Of a stretch of 8,410 nucleotides of DNA, positions 1 to 5,353 are shown piece by piece; the first letter of the stretch is position 1; every line of letters starts with the position of its first letter. Source of the DNA: an uncultured Erysipelotrichaceae bacterium (lineage in GTDB: Bacteria > Bacillota_I > Bacilli_A > Erysipelotrichales > Coprobacillaceae). Location of the stretch: the NCBI GenBank assembly GCA_937917505.1, contig CALDMQ010000251.1, positions 1 to 8,410 on the forward strand. Direction: 5' to 3'. Made by a program: the position numbers and the translations under genes. The notes beneath the pieces are model-generated. The model made no database searches. It had not been told where the DNA came from and saw nothing but the letters and a program-made list of their open reading frames with translations.

Positions 1-607
1 TTCTTTGATTAGCACCTTTTTGTGCTTTTGTTATGTATGACTTATAATCATCAATATTTTTTTGATAAAGTTCACTACTCGCATCAACAATATCTGCTAC
101 AAAAATATTATATACATTAACTTGTCCATTTGGTAAATAAATATAGACTTTTGGATGTTCTTGATAAAAACCTTTTTTCACATAATAGCGCAAATCATGA
201 AAACGCGAACCATTTTTCATATTATGTCCATAAATAATTGTATTGTCATCTTGAAAATCCTTTGTATTAATTTCATCAATAAAAATTTGTCCAGCACTAT
301 TGCTTTGATGATCAATATCTGTCCTTAAATAAGTATCATTATTTTTCCCTTTTAAAATAGGTTCATCTATTTTTGTATCAGGAATATATAACCAACCTAT
401 AACATCTGGATTTTGCTTTTGAAGTTTTTCAAAATCAATCTTTCTATCCTCAGGATCATCTTTTTCTTCAACATAATTCACTATCAATTCATTAGATTTA
501 TTTTCAATCGTACGATAATTGATGAAAATTTGTACTAATTGATAAGCAGAATAAACAAACACACAAATACAAATCATTAATAGAATTTTACGAATCCAAT
601 TTTTCAT
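1..607 (-). CDS. srtB: Class B sortase, N-terminal 202 residues (runs off the left edge)
   Basis: Membrane-anchored transpeptidase that would cleave a sorting signal on a secreted protein and join it to the cell wall. Seen: the frame opens with ATG at 607 and stays open to base 1. A short basic start (MKNWIRK) is followed by one hydrophobic anchor (about residues 8-30), then an extracytoplasmic sortase fold. The stretch NPDVIGWLYIPDTKI (66-80), a YL..D segment (93-97) and the block YGHNMKNGSRFHDL (126-139) match class B sortases; H128 is the expected catalytic histidine. The catalytic cysteine (TLxTC) and the active-site arginine lie beyond the window, so activity cannot be judged. The start overlaps the ychF stop by one base (TAATG), and I see no Shine-Dalgarno sequence in the 15 bases upstream, which suggests translation coupled to ychF. 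The partner substrate is not in the window. Confidence 0.9.
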   Translation of the reverse strand, partial: MKNWIRKILLMICICVFVYSAYQLVQIFINYRTIENKSNELIVNYVEEKDDPEDRKIDFEKLQKQNPDVIGWLYIPDTKIDEPILKGKNNDTYLRTDIDHQSNSAGQIFIDEINTKDFQDDNTIIYGHNMKNGSRFHDLRYYVKKGFYQEHPKVYIYLPNGQVNVYNIFVADIVDASSELYQKNIDDYKSYITKAQKGANQR

Positions 608-1707
608 TACACATTAAACTTGAAGAACATGATGTCTCCATCCGCTCCTACATATTGTTTTCCTTCTTGACGAATTTTACCAGCATCTCGCAAAGCATGT
701 TCACTTCCATATTCCATCAAATCGTCGTAACTATATGTTTCTGCTTTGATAAACCCTTTTTGGAAATCAGTATGTATAATTCCAGCCATTTCAGGTGCTA
801 ACATTCCTTTTTTAAACGTCCATGCACGAACTTCATCAACACCTACTGTAAAGAATGTATTTAACCCAAGTAAAGCATATGCTTCTTTAATCAATTTATC
901 CAATCCACTTTCTTGAATTCCTAAATCTTGTAAAAACATCTCTTTATCTTCTTTATCAAGACCTACAAGTTCACTTTCAATCTTCGCACAAATTGGAACA
1001 ACGTCACAGCCTTCGTTTTGTGCATATTCTTTTAATTGAATATAATAAGGATTATCATCTGGATTTTCTAAATCCTCTTCACCTAAGTTAGCAACATAAA
1101 TAAGAGGTTTCATTGTCAATAATGTATATTGTTTAACAATATCTCTTTCTTCTTTAGAAAGCTCTATAATTCTTGCAGGTTTTCCTGCTTCTAAAATTTC
1201 TTTTAAAGGTGTTAAGACTGCCATTTCTGCTTGTGATTCTTTATCACCTGATTTCGCTTTCTTTTCAATCTTACCAATTCTTTTATCTACTGTTTCTAAA
1301 TCTGCAAAAATCAATTCTAAGTTAATTGTTTCTACATCACGCACTGGATTAACATCACCATCAACGTGAGTAATATCCTTATCTCTAAAACAACGTACAA
1401 CTTCACAGATTGCATCTGTTTCTCTAATATTTGCTAAGAATTTATTTCCTAAACCTTCACCACGACTTGCTCCTTTGACAAGTCCTGCGATATCTGTAAA
1501 TTCAAAAGTTGTTGGAATTGTTTTTTTCGGATTAAAAATCTTTGTTAGTTCTTCTAAACGATGATCAGGTACTTCAACGACACCTACATTTGGATCAATT
1601 GTCGCAAATGGATAATTTGCTGCTTCTACCTGAGCATTTGTAATTGCATTAAATAATGTTGATTTTCCAACATTTGGTAAACCAACGATTCCAGCTGTTA
1701 AAGCCAT
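607..1707 (-). CDS. ychF: Redox-regulated ATPase YchF (Obg-related, EngD in Bacillus)
   Basis: Cytosolic P-loop ATPase of the Obg/HflX group that binds ribosomes and is linked to translation and oxidative-stress responses. Seen, numbered from the ATG at 1707 (366 aa, normal for the family): G1 P-loop GLPNVGKST (9-17), G3 DIAGL (72-76), the histidine at 114 associated with ATP hydrolysis in the E. coli protein, and NLGE (207-210) in place of NKxD, the change that gives the family ATP preference. A coiled-coil region around 130-160 and a C-terminal TGS domain (about 280-365) ending in DGDIMFFKFNV follow. I prefer ATG 1707 over GTG 1716 because the GTG lies directly against the GGAG ribosome binding site, while the ATG sits 8 bases from it and begins with the family's MALTAGIVG. 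First gene of an operon with the sortase. Confidence 0.97.
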   Translation of the reverse strand: MALTAGIVGLPNVGKSTLFNAITNAQVEAANYPFATIDPNVGVVEVPDHRLEELTKIFNPKKTIPTTFEFTDIAGLVKGASRGEGLGNKFLANIRETDAICEVVRCFRDKDITHVDGDVNPVRDVETINLELIFADLETVDKRIGKIEKKAKSGDKESQAEMAVLTPLKEILEAGKPARIIELSKEERDIVKQYTLLTMKPLIYVANLGEEDLENPDDNPYYIQLKEYAQNEGCDVVPICAKIESELVGLDKEDKEMFLQDLGIQESGLDKLIKEAYALLGLNTFFTVGVDEVRAWTFKKGMLAPEMAGIIHTDFQKGFIKAETYSYDDLMEYGSEHALRDAGKIRQEGKQYVGADGDIMFFKFNV

Positions 1708-1730
1708 GTCTATCACTCCATTTCTTATTC

Positions 1731-1759
1731 ATTTTATCTAAAATCTTACAAAAAATCAA
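1731..1759 (-). promoter_or_regulatory. sigma-A-type promoter for ychF-srtB
   Basis: On the minus strand, TTGATT (1759-1754) and TAAAAT (1736-1731) are separated by exactly 17 bases, and the ychF ATG follows 24 bases downstream of the -10. It lies back to back with the PAP2 promoter; the two -35 boxes are only 6 bp apart. Confidence 0.7.
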
Positions 1760-1765
1760 TTCTAT

Positions 1766-1794
1766 TTGTGTTGTTCATTGCTTTTGTTTATAAT
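1766..1794 (+). promoter_or_regulatory. sigma-A-type promoter for the PAP2 gene
   Basis: TTGTGT (1766-1771) and a perfect TATAAT (1789-1794) with a 17-base spacer. The ribosome binding site AAAGGGTGA (1802-1810) and ATG at 1815 follow. It points away from the ychF promoter. Confidence 0.75.
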
Positions 1795-1814
1795 GATATC
1801 GAAAGGGTGATTGT

Positions 1815-2288
1815 ATGGAAAAGTTTTATCAAAAGATGTTTGTGTCATTACATCATTCACCCATTCTTAAAAAGGTTATTCTAATAATGAATCACTATTT
1901 TCCATATATATTATTTTTTATTTACCCTGCGGTATTAATTTATTTATTTTTTAATAATCAACAGTTATTCTTGTCAACACTTATTAAGCCAATGTTTGCA
2001 TTTATTTTTGTGAGTGTTTTTCGAAAGGTCATCAATCGCCCACGTCCTTATGAAATCATGGATATGGACCCTTTGAAAAGACATAAAAGTGGAGAATCTT
2101 TTCCTAGTCGTCATGCTATGAGTGCTATGATTATTTCTTTGATGTGTTTAGATGTTCATATAACTTTAGGAATTGGATGTTTAATTGTTGCTATATTTAT
2201 ATGTTTATCACGTATTTTAACAGGAGCTCATTTTATTAGTGATGTCCTTGCATCTGTTGTTATTGCAATTATAATTTATTTGATTTAG
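1815..2288 (+). CDS. Small PAP2-family membrane phosphatase
   Basis: Integral-membrane acid phosphatase of the PAP2 superfamily. Members dephosphorylate lipid phosphates such as phosphatidic acid, phosphatidylglycerol phosphate or undecaprenyl pyrophosphate on the outer face of the membrane. Seen (157 aa, short but normal for the compact class): hydrophobic segments at about 17-47, 52-70, 101-120, 122-138 and 141-157. All three signature blocks are present: RKVINRPRP (70-78), PSRH (97-100) with the general acid/base histidine H100, and SR-x5-H-x3-D (132-143) with nucleophile H139. The usual first lysine of motif 1 is arginine (R70), a conservative swap. The substrate cannot be set from sequence; a BcrC-like undecaprenyl-PP role or a PgpB-like role are both possible. 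It has its own promoter and is followed after 14 bases by the broken MarR gene, so the two form a transcription unit. Confidence 0.88.
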   Translation: MEKFYQKMFVSLHHSPILKKVILIMNHYFPYILFFIYPAVLIYLFFNNQQLFLSTLIKPMFAFIFVSVFRKVINRPRPYEIMDMDPLKRHKSGESFPSRHAMSAMIISLMCLDVHITLGIGCLIVAIFICLSRILTGAHFISDVLASVVIAIIIYLI

Positions 2289-2302
2289 GGGGAGGAACGA
2301 AA

Positions 2303-2684
2303 ATGTTATCAGATATATTTCAAGAAGTTTATAATATTTTTAAGATGAATTTTTATAAATCTATGTGCGATAATTCTAGAGAATTGACTATGCAAGAAGC
2401 TTTTAGTTTAGATATTATTTATATGTTAAAAAATCCAACAATTTTAGAGTATGCAAATTATATGAAGATTTCTCAACCTAATGCGACTTATAAAATTAAT
2501 CAATTAATGCAAAAATGATAAACGTGCTTTTCGTTTACAAGTCACACCTAAGTTTCTAGAATGTTATCGTGATAATGATCGTTTTATCCAACAAACATTA
2601 ACTGATATAGAAAATCATTTTGATAAAGATGATGTTGAAACTCTCAAAAAAATGTTATTAAATATCAAAGAACAATTACTATAA
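2303..2684 (+). pseudogene. MarR-family regulator, disrupted by an out-of-frame deletion in the wing
   Basis: Remnant of a winged-helix transcriptional repressor of the MarR family. The first frame gives 71 residues from ATG 2303 (very strong ribosome binding site GGGGGAGG at 2288-2295) and ends at TGA 2516-2518. It holds the N-terminal dimer helix and the DNA-recognition helix (ISQPNATYKINQL). Moved forward one base, at GAT 2517, the family's next block resumes: DKRAFRLQVTPKF, then helical sequence to TAA 2682-2684. Intact relatives have about ten residues (a G-Y/L-hydrophobic wing strand) between those blocks, and these are absent here. About 30 bases therefore seem to have been lost out of frame, removing the wing and the C-terminal dimerisation helices from the product. 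A working repressor is unlikely. A sequencing error alone would not explain the missing wing. Cotranscribed with the PAP2 gene. Confidence 0.82.
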
Positions 2685-2691
2685 AATCATG

Positions 2692-2730
2692 AAATAAACC
2701 GAGTAAGTGAAGCACTTATCCGGTTTATTT
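2692..2730 (+). terminator. Hairpin terminator of the PAP2-marR unit
   Basis: Arms AAATAAACCG (2692-2701) and CGGTTTATTT (2721-2730) pair fully. An inner stem TAAGTG/CACTTA closes on an AAG loop, with one mismatch and one wobble between the two stems. The T-rich 3' arm runs into TTTTACATTTT. It lies 8 bases after the marR stop. The A-rich 5' arm would also let it act for transcription from the other side. Confidence 0.8.
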
Positions 2731-2752
2731 TACATTTTCAATCATTCTTTTT

Positions 2753-2866
2753 TTAATGAATGGAAAGGTATTTTAATATATCTTGCTCATTGATATTTGT
2801 CATCTTGACAATATCTATATCTTTTCATACTTCTATATCCCCTTGACTTCCATATAACTTTTGTTC
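2753..2866 (-). pseudogene. Possible decayed gene end on the minus strand, unidentified
   Basis: This occupies the otherwise empty gap before degV. On the minus strand one frame reads 13 codons from 2866 (EQKLYGSQGDIEV), then one TGA (2827-2825), then 23 codons including MTNINEQDILKYLSIH to TAA at 2755-2753. The composition is protein-like, and the stop could derive from a TGG. Upstream of 2866 lies a run of seven G on this strand (C7 at 2866-2872), where a frame change would be easy. There is no start codon or ribosome binding site in this frame. I do not recognise the family, and chance in AT-rich DNA is a real alternative. Confidence 0.25.
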
Positions 2867-2916
2867 CCCCCCTCATTTATATATTCTTTATTTCTTATCA
2901 ATTTTCTTTTATTATT

Positions 2917-2936
2917 TAATTAAAATTTTTTAATTA
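2917..2936. promoter_or_regulatory. Operator-like inverted repeat upstream of the degV -35
   Basis: Perfect 9-bp arms TAATTAAAA and TTTTAATTA around TT. It ends 5 bp before the -35 box at 2942. It has the same form as the repeat at 2968-2991, differing by one symmetric base pair per arm plus the 2-bp centre. It could be an operator, or only an A/T-rich UP element that happens to be palindromic. Confidence 0.45.
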
Positions 2937-2941
2937 TTTTA

Positions 2942-2968
2942 TTGACTTTTCACAGTGAAAGATATAAT
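2942..2968 (+). promoter_or_regulatory. Promoter of the degV-family gene, with a palindromic spacer
   Basis: TTGACT (2942-2947) and TATAAT (2963-2968) with a short 15-base spacer; TAATAT at 2965-2970 would give 17. The spacer holds a perfect 6-bp inverted repeat TTTCAC-A-GTGAAA (2948-2960). An A/T-rich stretch precedes the -35. The ATG at 3003 lies 34 bases beyond the -10. Confidence 0.65.
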
Positions 2969-2991
2969 ATACTTAAAAAGTTTTAAGTATA
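2968..2991. promoter_or_regulatory. Operator-like inverted repeat overlapping the degV transcription start
   Basis: Perfect 11-bp arms TATACTTAAAA and TTTTAAGTATA around AG, beginning at the last base of the -10 box and ending at the ribosome binding site AAGGAG (2991-2996). A bound protein here would block transcription initiation. As RNA it could also fold beside the ribosome binding site. The regulator is unknown; the broken MarR gene upstream is a tempting but unproven candidate. Confidence 0.6.
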
Positions 2992-3002
2992 AGGAGAATA
3001 CT

Positions 3003-3845
3003 ATGATTAAAATTATGACTGACTCTACTTCGGATATAGATCTAGAGTATGCTAAAAAATTAAATATTGAAGTTGTACCATTAAAAGTTATCTTCGGACA
3101 AAAAGAATACAAAGATCGTGTCGATTTACAACCAGAACAATTTTACGACTTACTTGCTTCTTCAAATTCCCTTCCATCAACATCACAACCATCCCCACAA
3201 GATTACTTAGATATTTATGAAAAAATCAAAGAAAATAAAGATACTTTGATTGTCATCACTTTATCTAGTGTATTAAGTGGTACTTATCAAAGTGCTTGTA
3301 TCGCAAAAGATTTAGTCGACTACGAAAACATCTATATTATTGATAGTTTAAATGCGACACAAGGGTTAAGATTGATCGTAGAAAAAGCTGTTCAATTAAG
3401 AAACAACGGCTTATCTGTTCAAGAAATTGTTAATGTGATTGAAGAATACAAAACAAGAGTACATATTTATGCCTATGTTGATACTTTAGAATATTTTTAT
3501 AAAGGTGGAAGGCTTTCTAAAACAAGCGCGACAGTAGGTACAATGTTAAAATTAAAACCTATTGTTGGATTGAAAAATGGAACTTTAGATGTTTTCGCCA
3601 AGGCAAGAGGAGCATTAAAAGCTACTACTAAAGTTATTGATGTTATTAAAGAGCATGGTGAAATAGATTTAGATGAACCTATTTCTATAGGATATACAGG
3701 TGATACATCTGGATTAGATAAATTTGAAAATAATTTAAGAGAAGAGTTTGGGTTCGATGAAGTTCTTCACGGTTATGTAGGTCCTGTGATTGGAACACAC
3801 GCTGGTCCAGGAGCACGTTTAATTGCATATGTTACCAAACAATAA
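3003..3845 (+). CDS. DegV-family fatty-acid-binding protein (FakB-like)
   Basis: Cytosolic protein that buries one fatty acid. In staphylococci and streptococci family members (FakB) present it to the kinase FakA, making acyl phosphate for phospholipid synthesis. Seen (280 aa, normal length): N-terminal IMTDSTSDI (4-12), TSQPSP (60-65), SSVLSGTYQSA (88-98), KGGRLS (167-172) with R170, and the C-terminal signature GYVGPVIGTHAGPGA (257-271) with H266. The Thr/Ser loops, Arg and His are the positions that bind the carboxylate in FakB structures. ATG 3003 is chosen over ATG 2955 because AAGGAG (2991-2996) precedes it by 6 bases, the family motif follows at once, and the earlier ATG lies before the -10 box. 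Transcribed alone from its own promoter with operator-like repeats. No fakA kinase gene is in view, so the FakB assignment is family-based. Confidence 0.93.
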   Translation: MIKIMTDSTSDIDLEYAKKLNIEVVPLKVIFGQKEYKDRVDLQPEQFYDLLASSNSLPSTSQPSPQDYLDIYEKIKENKDTLIVITLSSVLSGTYQSACIAKDLVDYENIYIIDSLNATQGLRLIVEKAVQLRNNGLSVQEIVNVIEEYKTRVHIYAYVDTLEYFYKGGRLSKTSATVGTMLKLKPIVGLKNGTLDVFAKARGALKATTKVIDVIKEHGEIDLDEPISIGYTGDTSGLDKFENNLREEFGFDEVLHGYVGPVIGTHAGPGARLIAYVTKQ

Positions 3846-3948
3846 AAAAAGAAGGTGTTTGTAATAATATGACAATAATCTTTTTAACAGTTTTACATTA
3901 CTCACATTGTTAAAAAAGATTATCATATCACACAAATATCTTCTTTTT
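3846..3948 (+). terminator. 103-bp imperfect palindrome after degV, probable terminator
   Basis: Starts directly after the degV stop. The left arm 3846-3889 and right arm 3908-3948 pair over about 40 bases around an 18-base loop. The outer stem AAAAAGAAG/CTTCTTTTT, the middle TTTGT/ACAAA and ATATGA/TCATAT, and the inner TAATCTTTTT/AAAAAGATTA are complementary. Differences are small bulges and G-T pairs (for example 3855 and 3857), so the RNA still folds. The outer stem ending in a T run works as an intrinsic terminator in both directions. It is far longer than the other terminators here, so it could instead be a small palindromic repeat element. Confidence 0.6.
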
Positions 3949-4150
3949 AATGTATATTGCATAGTTTCAATCCAATGTGTACAAGACTCATTAATTCTAC
4001 ATACCATGCACCATATTTTTCATTGTGTATTTTGAATTTAAAATGTACTATTCAGTCTTAAACTGAGATAGCACTGCTTTACAAACAGATGTAGAAATTG
4101 TCCTCATTCCACTCATAAGCTATACTTTCATCACAATCTTATCCATACAC
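3947..4150 (-). pseudogene. Possible decayed gene on the minus strand, unidentified
   Basis: The gap between degV and the DUF951 gene shows no intact gene. In one minus-strand frame of 68 codons from 4150 to TAA 3949-3947 there are gene-like stretches, DESIAYEWNEDNFYICL and FKIHNEKYGAWYVELMSL, split by four stops (TAA, TAA, TAA, TGA). The G+C of this stretch is visibly higher than in the other gaps. There is no ribosome binding site or start. I do not recognise the family. The end of the frame lies in the right arm of the degV palindrome. Chance reading is possible, so confidence is low. Confidence 0.28.
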
Positions 4151-4174
4151 TTTCTTATCGTTTTATAAAATCAT

Positions 4175-4197
4175 TAAAAAAAGTGCCTTAGCACTTT
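4175..4197 (-). terminator. Terminator of the folD-DUF951 operon
   Basis: On the minus strand AAAGTGC (4197-4191), loop TAAG and GCACTTT (4186-4180) are followed by further T residues (4179-4175). The stem begins inside the DUF951 stop codon. Confidence 0.85.
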
Positions 4198-4390
4198 AAT
4201 CTTCACTATCATGAGGAATGACTTTTTTTAGTCTCTTTTCAAAATCCCTACGAGAGAACATCACAATCGCCCCACAACCTAAACATTTTATTTTAATATC
4301 TGCACCCATTCTAATAATCTTCCATTGATTAGACTTCTTACAAGGGTGTTGTTTTTTCATTTCAACAATATCATTCAAATTATACTCCAT
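4196..4390 (-). CDS. DUF951 family small protein
   Basis: Small cytosolic protein of unknown function (64 aa, full length for DUF951). Seen: N-terminal NDIVEMKKQHPC (6-17), WKIIRMGADIKIKCLGCG (23-40) and a basic FSRRDFEKRLKKV end (45-57). C17, C36 and C39 look like a metal site (HPC plus CxxC), and the strand pattern suggests a small SH3-like or zinc-ribbon fold; this is inference. It follows folD by 2 bases, with GAAGGG 5 bases before the ATG, so it is translated from the folD mRNA. In streptococci and other Firmicutes the family sits directly before ychF; here it keeps that order on the minus strand but about 2.5 kb away. Confidence 0.9.
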   Translation of the reverse strand: MEYNLNDIVEMKKQHPCKKSNQWKIIRMGADIKIKCLGCGAIVMFSRRDFEKRLKKVIPHDSED

Positions 4391-4392
4391 AC

Positions 4393-5238
4393 TTACCCTT
4401 CTCTCCTTAAATAAGCTTCTAATGTATTTTCTAATAACATTGCAATTGTCATTGGACCAACTCCACCTGGAACTGGTGTGATATAAGATGCAATATCTTT
4501 GACATCATCAAAATCAACATCTCCACAAAGTTTATTATTCTCATCACGATTAATTCCTACATCCAAAACAACCGCACCATCTTTCACATAGTCCTTTGTA
4601 AAGAATTTTGCTTTACCAATAGCCGCTATTAAAACATCAGCACGTTGACATACTTCTTTTAAATTTTGAGTTTTAGAATGAGCAATTGTCACTGTTGCAT
4701 TTTTTTGTAAACACATTAAAGCAACAGGTTTTCCTACAATATGACTTCTCCCTACAACTACAACTTCTTTACCCGTTACATCATAGCCTATTTCATCTAA
4801 TAAAACCATCATACCTTTAGGTGTGCATGGTTGAAGTCCATCATCCCCAAAAAATAAATGTGATACATTTAATGGGTGAAAACCATCAACATCTTTTGAT
4901 GGATCAATAACATCTAAAATTGTTTCTTCATGAATATGCTCTGGTAATGGTAATTGTACCAAAATACCATCAACACTCTCATCACGATTCAAACCTTCAA
5001 CAACTTCAATTAATTCTTCTTGAGATACAGAAGCATCTAATTTAATAAGTTCTGATAATATACCTACATATGCACAACCTCTTTCTTTATTACGTACATA
5101 TGTTTGACTTGCTTGGTTATCCCCTACCAACACAACTGTTAACTTCGGTATTCTTTTACCTGCTTGATGTAATTGTTCAATTTTAGTTTTTAATAAATCT
5201 TTCCTTCGATTAGAAATCAATTTTCCATCAATATTCAT
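4393..5238 (-). CDS. folD: Bifunctional methylenetetrahydrofolate dehydrogenase / methenyltetrahydrofolate cyclohydrolase
   Basis: Cytosolic enzyme that interconverts 5,10-methylene-, 5,10-methenyl- and 10-formyl-tetrahydrofolate using NADP, supplying one-carbon units for purines, thymidylate and formyl-Met-tRNA. Seen, numbered from ATG 5238 (281 aa, usual size): VVLVGDNQASQTYVRNKERG (35-54) with Y47 and catalytic K51, VQLPLP (94-99), KDVDGFHP (115-122), PCTPKG (137-142), the dinucleotide-binding GRSHIVGKP (163-171) and TPVPGGVGPMT (254-264). ATG 5238 is preferred to GTG 5247 because AAGGAG (5254-5249) lies 10 bases from the ATG but only one or two from the GTG. The GTG start would, however, match the usual N-terminal length, so the choice is not certain. 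First gene of an operon with DUF951. Confidence 0.96.
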   Translation of the reverse strand: MNIDGKLISNRRKDLLKTKIEQLHQAGKRIPKLTVVLVGDNQASQTYVRNKERGCAYVGILSELIKLDASVSQEELIEVVEGLNRDESVDGILVQLPLPEHIHEETILDVIDPSKDVDGFHPLNVSHLFFGDDGLQPCTPKGMMVLLDEIGYDVTGKEVVVVGRSHIVGKPVALMCLQKNATVTIAHSKTQNLKEVCQRADVLIAAIGKAKFFTKDYVKDGAVVLDVGINRDENNKLCGDVDFDDVKDIASYITPVPGGVGPMTIAMLLENTLEAYLRREG

Positions 5239-5265
5239 GTTTTCCACTCTCCTTGTATTTTAATT

Positions 5266-5294
5266 ATTATAATAGATTATGTGATTAAAGTAAA
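5266..5294 (-). promoter_or_regulatory. Promoter of folD-DUF951
   Basis: On the minus strand, TTTACT (5294-5289) and a perfect TATAAT (5271-5266) with a 17-base spacer, followed by AAGGAG at 5254-5249. I could not find an equally convincing -35/-10 pair for the divergent CDF gene in the same 115-bp gap; TATATT at 5332-5337 is the best -10 there. Confidence 0.7.
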
Positions 5295-5353
5295 ACAGAT
5301 ATTCATTCATAACACTTTTTCTTTAGCTACATATATTATTATGGAGTGATTTT

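Noticed and set aside
1708..1716. GTG start for ychF adding three residues (and the same pattern at folD 5247 and VanW 7836)
   Set aside because: In each case the GTG overlaps or abuts the Shine-Dalgarno sequence, while an ATG 9-12 bases further on is properly spaced.
2510..2525. Programmed +1 frameshift joining the two marR frames at AAA TGA
   Set aside because: There is no RF2-like slippery CUU or spaced internal Shine-Dalgarno sequence, and the fused product would still lack the wing strand. A deletion is simpler.
2825..2827. TGA read as tryptophan (alternative code) in the minus-strand fragment
   Set aside because: TGA also interrupts marR where no Trp is expected, and the intact genes here end in TAA or TAG and contain no internal TGA. 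A remnant is likelier.
3819..4007. 62-residue open frame on the minus strand over the end of degV and the palindrome
   Set aside because: No ribosome binding site, low-complexity translation from A/T-rich palindrome arms, and overlap with the degV C-terminal signature. A shadow frame.
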